The translations under genes and the position numbers were made by a program. 64,000 bases of DNA from Gavia stellata (Eukaryota > Chordata > Aves > Gaviiformes > Gaviidae), in NCBI RefSeq assembly GCF_030936135.1, contig NC_082597.1, positions 77,172,495 to 77,236,494 of the forward strand, written 5' to 3'. Below the pieces are notes generated by a model. It saw only the letters and a list, made by a program, of their open reading frames with translations, was not told the origin of the DNA and searched no databases. This document shows positions 34,401-47,145 of this stretch, one piece after another. Position 1 is the stretch's first letter, and every line of letters begins with the position of its first letter.

Positions 34401-36371
34401 AATCAAGGCTAGATAAGGTAGATTATATCATAAGATATATCAAACTCACTAAGCACTGTAGCTGTCCTTGTCCTCAGCTTTTTAATTTTTTTGTTATTTA
34501 TTCCCTACCTGCATATAAATCAAATGTGTTGTAGGACAAATACAAAGACACATATCCTGCCTTAGTGCACTCATCAAATAATGACTCCAAAACCATCTCT
34601 ATTTTTTATCTCCCTTATTGTTGGCACTGGAAATTGCCTGCTTGGCTCAGTTGCTCTTGTAATTCCCCTTGCTTAAGTCTGTAATAGCATTTCCAAATTG
34701 TGTATGCTCCAGGACCCACTGTCACTTTGAGCTTGTGGGTTACTTTCCTGGAAACTTAACTAAATAACCGATCTGTGATATAAGCTGCAACACATACTTC
34801 CATATTCTCTCTGAGAATTCTCTTCTGTGCATGGATTGGAAAGATTACTTAAACTAACACATTTTCTAATATCCATTGTTTCAGTGTGTTTGCTTGAGAT
34901 TTTCCAATGTCAAAGACAGTCTTCCTGTTTGAAATTCAAGTTCAAGCTAAATTTGAAATAAAAAAATAGAAGGTGGCTTTGCATGGTAGTGGAAAACAAT
35001 AATTAGCTCTTCAGAGCATTTTCCTGCAAATGTTAATCTTACTTGCATATCGTACACCCACACAAAAAAAAATGGATAAAATTATTTGACATGCACTTCA
35101 GGAATTGACCTGGCCACATTCAGCTCAAAGGATAATATTTTTATTTCAGACTAAAAAGTATTTTAGAGTGACAATGCCTTCCCAGCTATAGTAACCAGCA
35201 CTACTAGAATTACCTGTTTCTAGTATTAGATTGTAGAACAAAATCAGCTAATTTTGGTTACTAAACATCATCCCTACTTTTAAGTTCTTGATAAAAAATA
35301 AAAGATCTTCAGAAAAGCCTGAAACACTAGGCTTAGCTTTACTTTTGCTTTACTGTTCAATCTTGCAAAATGATGGTAGGTAGTTATTTTTCTTCCTCTC
35401 TTAACAGGTATTTTATATTTTTAGGTTCAATAATACTCACATTTAAAACAGATTAAAATTGTGTTGAAGAAGAAAGAAAATCAGCTTCAGAGCAGCAAAA
35501 GAAATTAGAATTTATAAATTGTAGTCATGCCATTTTGACCATCGGTAATTACACTATTTTTATGTTAATGTAGAAACCCCTTGAAAGAAGTATTTAAGCA
35601 CTAATTATCTATTTACAAAAGAATGGCTTTGGAAACGCAGTGAAAAACATTGAGTTGTGTAGGGATTTAGAACAGATGTCATTTTTAAAAGACTGGGCAT
35701 ACTAAAAAAAGTGTTGGTTTTTATTGCATTTCTTAAATGTGTGATGGCTCATATCCATTTGTACATCTAAGGCTCAGACAGTACAGCACAGAAAAGTGCA
35801 CTGTAACACACTCTTCCAGTATTTGTCCAGTTCTTGGGTGTTAGTATGTCCTGAAGACTTCTGAGCGTTAAACTGACTGCCAGGAGTCTCAGGGAATATT
35901 TAAGCTACATCCCTGTATTGGGAAGATGATCCAGAAAAACTGCTTTCCAGGTATTCCTCCCGTGCTCGTCGTGAGAAGCTGTAGAAGCTATAAGAGCAGT
36001 AGGTGCTAAAGGATTTTTCCTTCATTCCCTCCTTCCAAACACATGTGTGCTTTTGGGGATTTCTTGTACTTTGTACTAATACTGAGGTTGCTTCTTTCCA
36101 CTGATGGAGTGGAAAGTAGCCAGACTTCAAGATTCTGAGTCTCTGACTCACCTAAAAACATCCTATGATTTTCATAAATATTGAGAACCTTGACCCCCAA
36201 AATAAGCAAGTGAGTAATACCCAGCCTTACTCCAGACTAGAAGAAAAATGTAGCTTTAGGAAAACAGTGTGGTCCAGAAGTGCAGAGATATTTGAAAGAG
36301 CCTGAGGAAGACAGGCAACCAAATTCTAGTTAGTCCTCTTCAGATTTGACAGCCTCTTTATTGTTCCCCCT
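34401..36371. other. Intron sequence, nothing recognised
   Basis: AT-rich intron DNA without a recognisable gene or repeat. Confidence 0.55.
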
Positions 36372-36500
36372 TGCAAAATTGCGAAAATGATGCTTGATCC
36401 ACCTACCACATGAATGTGTTGGAGGATTAATTATTCTCAGTACAGCACTTTGAACACCTATTGCAAAGCACTATACACAAACATTAAACATTGTTATTAG
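36372..36500 (+). mobile_element. Ancient amniote SINE/LINE tail relic
   Basis: TTGCAAAATTGCGAAAATGA, CACCTACCACATGAATGTGT, TGGAGGATTAATTATTCTCA and TACAGCACTTTGAACACCTA lead to CAAAGCACTATACACAAACA and ATTGTTATTA. This follows the consensus shape of an old amniote repeat (TGTAAAATGGGAATAAT...GAGGATTAATTAATG...GCACTTTGA...AGTGCTATACAAA...ATTATTATT). Diverged and very old. Confidence 0.6.
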
Positions 36501-39500
36501 TGCTGTGCACCCTCGCCCGCTGACACGACACACAGCTCTTTGTAGTCTTCCCTTCTAGCAGGTGACAGCTGGAAGATACTGAAAGCACCTTTGTGGGACC
36601 TGAAGATCTGAACAGGAATCTGTATCAGTGTGCAGAGATATCCATGTAGGAAGTCTAAAATATTTTTTAATTGTTACTTTTTAATACAGTTCTCTATCTC
36701 CTTTGCTTTCATTGTCCCCTGATACGTGTTGTAAACCAAAACTAGAATATTCTAAAGGGCAGAAAAGCTGTTGTAGAAATTTATCTCCTCAGAAAGGTGT
36801 ATTATTTAAGACTATAACTATTCCAGGAAGTAAAAAAGAAAAACTATTTATTAAAATGGACCCTATGGCTTACGTAGTTGGGGATTCTCAAACCATTAAT
36901 TGCCATAATCTAAGGGTACATATCAAAGGAAGGTTCAATCTAGGCAAACCTTGCAGTTGTACAATTTTCTTGGCGTCTGTTACTGACCACTAGTGGAGAG
37001 AAGGTACAGAGCTACATAATCTTTTAGTTTGACTCACTACAGCTACTCTAATGGCCTAGTTTGCAGCATGCATTGGGTTGGTTCTGCATAATTACAGGGT
37101 AATTAAATAAACCAGGGTGAAAGAAACCCACTTTTCCTTAGAAGTAATTTGGGCCAATTATTATACATTTGTGTGGGTGCGTATAAAACATGATATCAAA
37201 GAGCCTAAGTTGGACTGTTATAAGATATTTTTTAGTTTGATTTGCCTTTATCTATTTATTTTTAAAAAATCCTGTTTTGCAAATGTGAGTAGTATTGTAT
37301 GTGTTTGCTGTTTTAGTGTTTGATATAATTACTGGCTTTTACAATGCAAGAATGTCTAGAGCTAGCAGGTTACAGATGACTTAGGAGGGAGTGTTCATTT
37401 ACAATGTTATTCCAGATTACACACCATACAAAAAGTATGTTAATGTGAATTTCCCAGACATCAGCCCCAGTGTTTAAACACAGAACTGTCAAGGAGATGC
37501 TAAAAAAGCAATCTGAGACAGTTACGCAGTCTTTTTACTATATCACTCACTGCTGTATTCTAAAAGGTTGAAATGAGAGGGAAAAAGCATTAAGTGGGCA
37601 CTTACATGATTGTCACTGCTTTTAATGAATACTGAAAATTCTGCTCAGTACAATACCAGGAGAGAAGCAAAGCACATCTGCTTCTACAAGTTTGCATTTA
37701 TCTTGGTGAAGTTGCAAGTTGATAACAATTGTAAGCTGCAAAGGAGGTCACTGGTCGATAAAGATGACTAACATCTTAGTACAAGAGGAGCCTGGAGTAT
37801 AAACATCATGCATTTGCTTTTGAATTATTTGCAGTGTCGATCTAGTTTACGGAGGAGAAGACTTGCTGATAGAACGGGATGAACCTTTAAGCACACAGAA
37901 TTTTACTTTGAACAAACTCAGATGCAGAGAAAATAAAAGGCACATTGTTCAGTGCTTTGCATGATGCAGTTTGTAGTTCAACAAATGGTTCCCCAGCATT
38001 TCAAGTTATTTTGTAAAAATTATGTTCACCATAAAAAGGACCTACTATAGTTTAGAAGTTAAGAATTGCTGTAATTATTTTGTAATTGGTGCATAAACAT
38101 GCAAAAAATTAGATGTTCAGTTGATTTTCTTAATTAGCAATCTACAGTAATGAAAGGAATAAACAAAGATGTTACTAGCTAAACAATATATATATACTCT
38201 TATACACATTATATTACCAGAACTACTAGCAGATTCTTACACTAAGCAAACAAAGGCTAAGAAACTTTTGAGGAGGGCTTGCCACAACTGACAAAAACTC
38301 CATGTATCTAGTTAAAGAATTTAGTAAGATGATAATATCATCTGGCTATATATTATCTAAATATGATATTCTAGGCTTCTTGATGGTAAAATAATCTCAA
38401 AGAATAATAAATTACCTTGATTTAGGAGATTTAGGGCAGAATTTTTTGTGTGATGAGTTGTTATGGGAGCAGAACCACTGCTGCCTGACTTCTTGGATTT
38501 TGTCTTGTTAGACCTTCTGTGGGTTCTTAGGTGTCTCATTCCTTTGAAGCCTCTTCTTCAGACTGGGCATTAGTCGTCTTAGACACTTTCAGGAAATTCA
38601 AAGGAACATAATTATCTTTGGGGCCTTTACTCGTCTGCTGAATATAGTAAATGACTTTTGAATCTGTTGGACATTTTCAGAGGGATATGGAGAGACAAGC
38701 CTACAGAAGTGTAAAGCATCGTACTTCTACAAGTTTTGTTTCTGTGAGAAAAAGATACTCTTTGCTAAAACTGCTAAATTAAGTGCAATATAATGTGTCT
38801 CCAGCATTTTTCTGCATACAGGGGGAGACTACAAAAAGGAAAGGAGAGGGAAAAATGAGGCTGGAAAGGTGAAGAACCATGTAGCAGAGAAGAAGGAAAA
38901 GGAAGGGAAAAGTCTTCTCATCCCATATTAAGATAGAGGCTGAAAGAGTGGATGGTGGCTTGGAGCCCCATTCCAAATTGGCAGAAGGCAAAAGCTGGAT
39001 GCAGCCTGAAAGAGAAAGCCCTGAAGCCTGGGACAGAATTGGAGCCAGTGTGTTTCTGACAGAATTTTGATGTGTAAACATTTCTGTTGATTTCAAATCC
39101 AAATAGGATGAAGTAGCTAGAGGTTGGTTATGGAGGAAAATAATTTTAATTTCTTGCAAGTTATATATTATGGGAGGAGAAAAAAATTTTGCTTAGAAAT
39201 GAAATTTTTATTCACCCCAAAATATTTTAAACTGACACTTTGCTTCATTTTGTTTCCTTGGTAATGTCAGAATCACTACATGAATTTCCAAATATATCCC
39301 ATTCCATCCAAGTGGTATTTTAATAATTTTAATACAGAAAACTGTTTAGGTAAAATTTTTCCAACCAATTCTAGTTGTAGTTCATCTCCGGGTTATAAGG
39401 ATGTTTTAGCAGAAACTTTTAAGGTGCCGTGAACGGGGGCATCCCTGGTCTTTGGGCAAAAACACTTGTCTTGTTATGGCTAGTCAAAATAAGGATTCAG

Positions 39501-40020
39501 AAAAAACCCCAAAACTTTCCCCCAAATTCAAAACTTTTCCTTTTTTTAGTTTGAAAATATATCTTTGACTCCCATAGCATATGTTCTTGTATGTGTTTCT
39601 TGGCACTCCTGAAGGGCAGATCTATTTCTTACGTGCTTGCTGCCTTAATTTTACTGGGGAATTAATTTTGTCCTGGGTATGTGTGCAGAATTCCTGTGAC
39701 AGCCATAAATTTTCTTTAGTATCTTTGTATACATAGAGCTTCTGTATTAATACTAAGTTTGCTACCTGCCCACCAGCAGAGCCATATGCTAGCATCAAAT
39801 GTTAATTGGCTATCAGTTGGGTATTTAGTCCTACTCATCTGCTAAATGGGTAGTATGAGAAACTTATACCAAAGTTAATGGAACATAATCTCTAGTCCTG
39901 TTAAATTGCTTGTCTACCATAGATTTGTTCCATTAGAATCAGAACACAAGATGAGTTTTTAATTTTTTTCAGCATTGCAGGCTTTTAAAAATTCTTGTTT
40001 GTTTTCCAGTGCAGACTTGC
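36501..40020. other. Intron sequence with minor simple repeats
   Basis: AT-rich intron. A short TA repeat lies at 38187-38196, and a purine-rich stretch on the plus strand at about 38820-38930. Open frames are short. No gene is recognised. Confidence 0.55.
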
Positions 40021-40576
40021 AGAAACACAGGATGGAGGGGACCTCTGGAGGTCATTGAGTCCAACCTCCTGTTCAAAGCAGGTCTAGTTAGAGCAGGCTG
40101 CTCAGAACCTTGTCCAGTTGAATTTTGAGTACCTCCAAGAATGGAGATTTCACAGCTGCTCTGGGCACCTATTGCACTTTTTGACCATCCTCATGGTAAA
40201 ATTCTTCCCTTATACCATGTTCCCACTTGGCGTCTGTTGCCTCTTGTCGTATCTGTGTGCACCTTTGAGAAGAACCTAGCTCTGCCTTCTCTTTGTCCTG
40301 AGATCAGGTAGTTGCAGACAGCAGTAAAGATCTTCTCTTCATCTTCTTGAAGCTGAACAGACTCAGATCTCAGCCGCTCCCCATATTCCATGTTCCCCAA
40401 CCATCATGGCAGCCCTCTGCTGGACTTGCTTCAGTTTGTCAGTATTTTTCTTGTACTGAGGAGCCCAGAACTGGTCACCACACTCCAGATGCAGTCTCAA
40501 CAAGTGCTAGACAGAGGAGGAAGATCACTCACCTTGTTCAGCTGGTTTCGCTGTTACTAATACCGGCCAGCTGTGG

Positions 40577-41345
40577 TCAAAGACACACTGCTGAGTCTTG
40601 TTGGATGAAGTTACTCCATCCTAGGTGCAGGAGTTTGCATTTGCTTTTGATGAAGTTTATGAGGTTCCTGTCAGCCCATTTTTCCAGCCTTTGGAGGTTC
40701 CTCTGAATAGCAGGCGTGCCCTCCAGAGTGAGTCGGCAGATCCCCACCCCTAATTTGGTGTTGTCTGCAAACTTGCTGAAAGTGCATTCCATCAGATCAT
40801 CCAGACTGATAGTAAAGATGGGAAGCAGTATTGGCCCCAACATCACGAGCTGAGGGATACCTCTAGTGACTGACTGACAGATGGACTTTGTACCACAGAT
40901 TCTAGCCCTTTGAGCTCAGTATTCCAGGCAATATTCGACCCGCTTTATCATCTATTCTTATCTCATCAGTTTGGCTATAAGGATACTATGGGAGATTGTG
41001 TCAAAGGCTAAAATCAAGGCAAACAACATCCAGTATTCTCCCTTATCCACAAAGCCATTCATCTCCTCATAGAAGGCAACTGCATTAGGCAGGTATGATT
41101 TACCCAAGTTAAATCAATGATGGTTGTTCCAAATCACTTTCCTGACCTTCACGTGCTTGGAAAATTACTTTGTGGGAGATTTGTTCCATAATTTTCCCAG
41201 GCCTGATGTGAGGCTTGATGGCCTGTAGTTCCCCAGATTCCCCTTCTTGCCTTTCTTAAGGACGGATGGGGCATTTGCCTTGTTCCATCCATTGGGAACT
41301 TCTCCAATCCTTTTCAAAGGTGATAGACCTGTGATAGACAGGTGA
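40577..41345 (-). pseudogene. CR1 ORF2 reverse transcriptase remnant
   Basis: Segments in several minus-strand frames follow RT order: GWNKANAPSVLKKGKKGNLG and NYRPSSLTS (41165-41320), then NAVAFYEEMNGFVDKGEYW and AFDTISHSILIAKLM, GIPQLVMLGPILLPIF at the position of the GVPQGSVLGP motif, FADNTKLG in place of the catalytic FADD box, and RNLQRLEKWADRNLINFIKS. The FADD-to-FADN change, the lost PQGS and several stops show that it is inactive. Confidence 0.8.
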
Positions 41346-41349
41346 TAGG

Positions 41350-41545
41350 CCTGCATTCATTCATTGCAGCACTCCAGTCAGGTGAGCTATCCCACCATGT
41401 CTCCATAATCTCAGAGATGTCACAGCTCTCCACTGTGCATGGACTTCTCCTTCCTCCTGGTTGTACACCACGCTGTGCTTGTGTGCATACAGGTACCTGA
41501 AAGGAGCCCCATTGAGGCTGCTTTTACAATGCAAGAGCCTTCATC
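41350..41545 (-). pseudogene. CR1 ORF2 endonuclease N-terminal remnant
   Basis: The minus strand reads LYAHKHSVVYNQEEGEVHAQ and, after a frame change, METWWDSSPDWSAAMNE. These correspond to the CR1 endonuclease signatures LYTNARSMGNKQEELE and ITETWWDSSHDWSAAM, so the first third of the endonuclease is recognisable. The remainder of the domain is missing. Confidence 0.7.
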
Positions 41546-41627
41546 ATCCTATTGTCCCCTAGCTGCTTCCTCACTGCCTCCATGCTGGCGCTTCACTTCA
41601 CAGCATGACAATCCTTCCCCAACACAC

Positions 41628-41956
41628 CTAATGTAAAACTCTTGCCACTGTATTAGTGAACCTGTTGGCAAAGACACTCTTGCCCCAGGTTGCCAGGGGA
41701 GTGCCATCCCTGCACAACAGTCCCTGTTCTTCACAAAGGGTCCTGTGGTCATAGAAGTTGGAGCCCTGCTTGCAGCACCAGCCACGCAGCATCGTGTTGA
41801 CGGTGGGATGCATCCACTCCCACCTGAGCTGTGAGCCCCATCACTGGGAGAACTGAGGAGGTACCACCAGGGTCGCATCCCCCTCACTGTTATCTCAGGG
41901 CTGTCAGTCACCCTTGATATGATCAAGGTTGCTGTAGCGGTACCATTGGTGCCCAC
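41628..41956 (-). pseudogene. CR1 ORF1 esterase-domain remnant
   Basis: Minus-strand frames retain DVGTNGT (compare the HVGTNDT signature of CR1 ORF1), then in a second frame NTMLRGWCCKQGSNFYDHRT, LCEEQGLLCRDGTPLATWGK and SVFANRFTNT. These match the C-terminal part of the CR1 ORF1 esterase/SGNH-type domain, which normally ends with a RDGIHL-like catalytic His region. Here that position reads RDGTPL and the reading frame changes inside the domain, so it is dead. Confidence 0.72.
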
Positions 41957-41975
41957 ATCGATGAGCAGTCCGGGA

Positions 41976-44900
41976 ACTTAATGTTTAGCATATGACTATT
42001 TTGGAAAAGAAGAAGAAATAAAAAAAAGGAAAACAGCTTAGCAAATGAAAATGTTAGCCAGTGCCTTTACTAAGGCTTGTTTTCGTGGAGTTTGTAAATG
42101 GAAGACAAAAGGAACCCACTGCAATGGGTACATTGTAGCCACTGCTGTCTTTGGTAGGAATATTTCTTAGGAAAATGCAATTGTTATAAGAAGTCATGAA
42201 AACCTGCATGAGTGGGAATTCGACATTCTTAGCTCAGTTTGTTTAAGAAGGGACAGGAAATGTGCCTGATGTCTTTTCTATGCAGCTTGTCCTTAGCACC
42301 CACTAGCAGGTGTGGGAATAAACTGGTCAACCTGGAAGTGTTTGAATTATCTCTGATCAAAAGCCGGTGCCACAAAAAATAATGGATGGAAAAGTGGTTG
42401 TTCTAAAGCTATGGACACATGTAGAAACACAGTCATACAACAGCTATTAGGCTATGTGCTCTTGGGGAGGTCTTAGCCCTATCCAGCAACCGAGCCAGGG
42501 CTACAAATTGTGCAGTATGTGCCTAGGGATGGAAAACCATGTATTTGTGTTGGAATGACATAATGGAATAAGAAAATACAGAATAATTCTAATAATAACA
42601 TATAAAAAGGAAAAGTAAGGAGTTGGAGGTCAGAAGTAGGAAAGAGTTGCTACTTTAAGGTAGTTTTCAGGTAAATATTGATTAAATATTGCGGTTTGGT
42701 GGATCTTAGTGCTATAAAAGGCACTTGAAACATTCAGCATTTCTCAGGATTGTGCTGACACGCCATGTTGGACTGTGGTCCTGCTGCAGTAAGGTGGTGT
42801 TTGTCCCTCTGAGGTCAGTGGTAGGAGGACCATCCCTTTAGTGCAAAGAGATGTTTAGCATTCAGTGTTGACTTCTGCATGAGGACTAGAGTGAGCATTG
42901 GTAAGTATGGATCATACTGGAAGCAGGAAAGATGGGGAAATGTGTAATCAATGTTGTGGTCTGATAGCTGAGGGTCCTCATCTGCAGCCACTCAGCTGGC
43001 ATCTTATATATATAGTTCATGACAGTGGTGCCCAGCCAAGAACAAAGTTTCCAAGATTTATACCTAAGGTTGACTTTGCACTTTGAGAGCACTTGGGGTA
43101 AAAAGTGAAGCATGTTCATAAGTCTTCTAAGAAACAAAGTTTAAACAAAATATTGTTAAATTTGTGTATAAGCAACGAAAAATGCCTGTGTTAGACAAAA
43201 AAATAAGATTTAAAGGGTAAAGAGGACTTGTGGAGACAAAGAGAGGGAAATAGGTTTAGCAAGTTGCCGCCTGAATGAAAGGAAAAAAACCTGAGCTGCA
43301 AACTCATCAAAAACACAGTTGTTAATTGAAAAGCTGACAGACCTGTAACTACAGCAGCGCTTCTGGCCGCCACTATAATAAATGTAACTGTACATTTAGA
43401 GTAATTTGCTAATTTGCCTAAGTAACACCCACAGACAGCAACATGACATAAATACATTAGTGGAAGCAACAACTATAACCAGCTCATACAGTTTCTTGGC
43501 TGCTGGATGGATGGATCAGATGAGCTGGAAAAGATTTACAAAACAAAATAGAAATGGAATTGTTAACAATATTGCGGTATACAGGATTTCTTTATTTTCC
43601 TGTTTCCCAAGAATGCTTTAAGGCCTGTAGGTGCCTGTACATATTGTAGCATGTAAGTAACATTTTTAACTTGCGTGTGCATGTGTGAACACACCTGGAA
43701 AACTTGCAGAGGTGGAGTACGCATCTGCAAAATGCTAAGCATTTCAGAAGCAAAAATGACAAAATTTACATTTCCAGTAGTCTTTCAGGTAAATAATTGA
43801 ATCTCCAAGACTCAATGTGTAATTATAAATATCTGAAAAGAGTTTCTGTCAATAAATATTCTAAAGGCACATATGCATTGGGTCCACAGGAGAGAGTGGA
43901 ACCTGTACGATTATTTTTCCTAATACAGGTGTTACAAGTGTCTGAAATTTATACTTCAGAGTTATCCAGATCTTTTCATTTGGCAAATAATGAGTTCAGC
44001 CATGTGGCACCTCTTCTGGGCTAGCACTGTTGTCTGTCTCCTGTTGCCGTAACTCTGAATCATGCTGTTGCATTTTATTCTGAAGTCCTACTCATGCCAA
44101 CTTTTGCCACTGCATATTGACTGGTGTTTCATGTTCTCTAAACACCCTACCTCTAGGTTAGGCTTGAGATCATCACTAAAGATTTCTATGTCATTAACAA
44201 TACATTTTTAAAATAAAAAATGACAAGATTGCTGCTCTGCAAGGTGGGTCTCATTTTCAATAAAATACTTGTATTTCCTCCCAATCTCCTGTTCTGACTG
44301 TCTTCATCCTGATGCAGATTAAGAGTGCAGAAGCAAAGCTAATGAATGCAGCTTTACACAGTTTCTGTCTTTGTTTCCTCTCAGATATACTTAGAAGGTT
44401 TCTGTTGAGTTTTTTGAGACAGGTGATGCCTGCTTTCAAGGGCAGAATCCAGTTGATAACTGAATGTGGAGTCAGGTGGAAAGTTTCTGTTGCAGTGCTG
44501 CTCTCAGGAAGAACCCATGTGTGTGGGCATATATATTCTTGCCTTCAGCAGGAGGCTGTTGTAAGGTTTTTCACTAAATACGGGTTGTAAAATATTCTTG
44601 AACATGAGTCACTTTAAATTATAGTCCATGGATCTAAGGAAGTCACTGAGAAAATGGAGCAGGATAAAACATGGGATAGAGGCAAACAGTGAGACTTCTC
44701 TGTGGAATGTGGAGTTTTGACAGCTAAACCCAATCCCTGTCTTGCTTGAAGGCTTGATCTTAATGTCAGGGCGAAGAGGGCAGCAGACCCCTCTGGCTGA
44801 CCCAAGTCCTGACTCTGTAAGACCTCCTCAGTACAAGCTGATAAAGACCACAGCTCTGCGAGAAGAGAGCTGACACTATTTTATGAAGTGTTACGGCCAG

Positions 44901-45268
44901 TCGTCTTTGAACCCTAATTTCTGTCAGAGAGTTATCATCACTGTCACAGTAAGTGATACTTGCAGCACAAATGGCGATTAACTGGAAGTAAATAGTAGAG
45001 CAGAAGTCTGCAGACTGGTTTTTAAGGTTGATGAGTTGAAAGTAGTTTCAACACATTAATGCTAAGCATGCTAAATCATAGTGTGCCCTGAAAAAGACAG
45101 TAATGTCATTCACCCGAAATCACCAGGAATTACAGTAACGTGTAGTAGTTCGGTTGGTTCAAATGTGTGAGCATATTATAGGCATTGATAATAGTTTGTG
45201 AGTCTGTCTGTTCTCTTTTATCAGATTTTCCATAAAACAAGTAATTTGTTTGTTTTTCACTGTTTTAG
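41976..45268. other. MPPED1: MPPED1 intron (15.5 kb), last part
   Basis: AT-rich intron ending in a pyrimidine-rich TTTTTCACTGTTTTAG acceptor at 45268. No gene or repeat is recognised. Short frames only. Confidence 0.65.
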
Positions 45269-45494
45269 GTAGCCTGCCCTATGAATACAAGATTGTGATA
45301 GCAGGAAATCATGAATTGACCTTTGACCAGGAATTCATGGCTGACTTAATCAAGCAGGACTTTTACTATTTCCCCTCTGTTTCTAAGCTGAAGCCAGAGA
45401 GCTATGAAAATGTACAGTCTCTTCTAACAAACTGCATCTATCTTCAAGACTCTGAAGTGACGGTGAGGGGATTCAGAATATATGGCTCCCCTTG
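45269..45494 (+). CDS. MPPED1: MPPED1 coding exon (residues 112-187)
   Basis: 226 bp. Completes Gly112 and continues SLPYEYKIVIAGNHELTFDQ to YGSPW, where Trp187 is split 2+1 across the donor GTAAGC at 45495. It contains metallophosphoesterase motif III, GNHE (Asn125, His126), the catalytic/metal-binding core. The block EFMADLIKQDFYYFPSVSKL and SEVTVRGFRIYGSPW fits MPPED1 more closely than MPPED2 (for instance QDFYYFP and VRGFRIYGSPW). The reading frame is uninterrupted and the phase agrees with both neighbours. Confidence 0.97.
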
Positions 45495-46440
45495 GTAAGC
45501 CGGTTCTTAAGCATACATAAAAAAAATATTGTTGATTGCTATCACATCAGCCATTTCGTATGCATCAGCTATATTTGGATTGCTGTGTTAGGAATAAAAG
45601 TAATACTCGGTTTGATAAAGTTTTTTTATTTTCTTGTAATGAATTATTCCTGTGACAAAATAATGTACTTGTACTATGGGTATTGTTAACCAAATAATGA
45701 TGGGAAAAAGGTAGTGTGCTCTTTAAACTCTCAGCCAGAAGCAGTTCTCTAACATAGTCCACGTAGGGGGTTTTTGTGTCCTAAAATATGTTTTCTATAC
45801 TTAGTGAGTTTGTATAATTACAGGTTAATTTTATTGCAAGGATACATTCTTTTGACAATTTCCGTCCTACAGATAATACTTAAGGTTCATTAGTGTATAC
45901 AGTAGTCATTTAACTCAGCAAGCTTGTTTCAGTATTTGTTTAGGCAATTTTTTTTATTATCCCTCAGAATCTTACTTTCTTTTATACAGTAATAGCTTTC
46001 CTCAAGGTATAGTTGAGCTTCTAAAGTCAACAAATCAGTGGCAACCTAGTATTTCATGGATTTTGCTCTACTGCATAGAGTGAACACTTAGAACTCCTTG
46101 ACAGTACTGGAGACAGATGGGTTTTGGCTTCCTGACCTCCACCTTGGACCTCGTATGTGCTGCTTCTGTGTCTCTTACTTATGTTACTTTGTTATTTCCG
46201 CTAACAGGACTGTAAATTGGGTCTTTTATGATCATTCGGTATACATGTAAAATCAGTAAAAATTTATTTTAAAAGGCAGGTTTTTAAGGGAATCTGTTAT
46301 TCTTCCTTTTAAAATCACATCAGGCTGGAATGTAGCAAACAAGTTGTCAAACCTGGTGTATATACCCCAATGTGAATTTTCAGTGTGAATAAACTGTGAA
46401 ATCTCTTGGAATTTTTTTTTAATGAAAATTGGCATTTTCC
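45495..46440 (+). other. MPPED1: MPPED1 intron (18.1 kb), first part
   Basis: Start of the 18,108-bp GT-AG intron (45495-63602). AT-rich with no recognised feature. Confidence 0.7.
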
Positions 46441-47145
46441 CATTTGGTTACTTGAGATGGGTGTTAATTTTGTCTGAGCTTATTATTCTACATTTGTCTA
46501 CATTAAATAGCTTCCCTCTTAAATGCACCCTTCTCTCTCTCCCTCTTAGATCTCCAGTTCTTCCTGGGTATTTTCAACCTACCCACCTGCTGTGTTGTAG
46601 TTCATCTTCCTCTTGTGTCTACTGTGTATTCAATCAAAGTACAATTTACTTCATTTTCCAAATTATTAGGGAAGATATTAGATGGTATCAGTCCCAATAT
46701 TAACTTCTGAGAAATGCCACTTGGCATCTCTTCCCATTTTGATGTTCAACTGTAAATACTGTAATTATGCTCTGTTTACAATATGTCTGGCAACTTCATA
46801 TCTTCATTGCAATATTCGTAACCAGGCACCATATTTCCAGTGTCAGTAATAATTTTCTAGGCAATAAAGTACCAAAAGTCTCATTAAAGCCTAGATAAAT
46901 TAAATTAAAGCAAAACACTATCTATAAAGTAGCACTAAGTAGAGGCTAAAGGAAACCATTTGAACTTTCTGTGTATGATTAGATCTGTAAAAATCTGTTG
47001 AGAGAACTTTTGTCCACCCACTAACCCATAAATAATGTTTCTGTAAAATCAGATCTGCTGCATTCCCTTTATGCGCTAATCCTGTCATTTTGCACAAGTT
47101 GTCTAAGCTATCTGGCATGACCTATTCTTCATGAAAAAAGATTGC
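46441..47145 (-). mobile_element. Very old CR1/L3-type LINE relic (RT part)
   Basis: On the minus strand a frame reads HEEQVMPDSLDNLCKMTGLA then HKGNAADLI, matching the CR1/L3 RT stretch SCQTNLISFFDKVTxLVDEG and NAVDVIYLDF. The plus strand at 46480-46740 carries the antisense of the downstream RT part: CATTTGTCTACATTAAATAG, AGGGAAGATATTAGATGGTA and CAGTCCCAATATTAACTTCT correspond to the usual ACATTTATCCACATTAAA, GAAGATATTAAACAGTA and CCCAATATTGATCCCTG. Diverged beyond any open frame. Boundaries approximate. Confidence 0.72.

Larger units (their letters stand above)
40021..41975 (-). mobile_element. Composite, internally deleted CR1 LINE fossil
   Basis: A long minus-orientation CR1 relic. Read along the minus strand from about 41975 to 40021 it shows an ORF1 esterase-domain remnant, the start of the ORF2 endonuclease, a direct jump into the reverse transcriptase region, and the 3' end, which on the plus strand reads AGGTCATTGAGTCCAACCTC. 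The rest of the endonuclease and the N-terminal RT part are missing, so the element is internally deleted. All frames carry stops and shifts, so it is not functional. The 3' octamer repeats are absent or degraded. CR1 copies reaching ORF1 are uncommon because most are truncated much closer to the 3' end. Confidence 0.88.
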
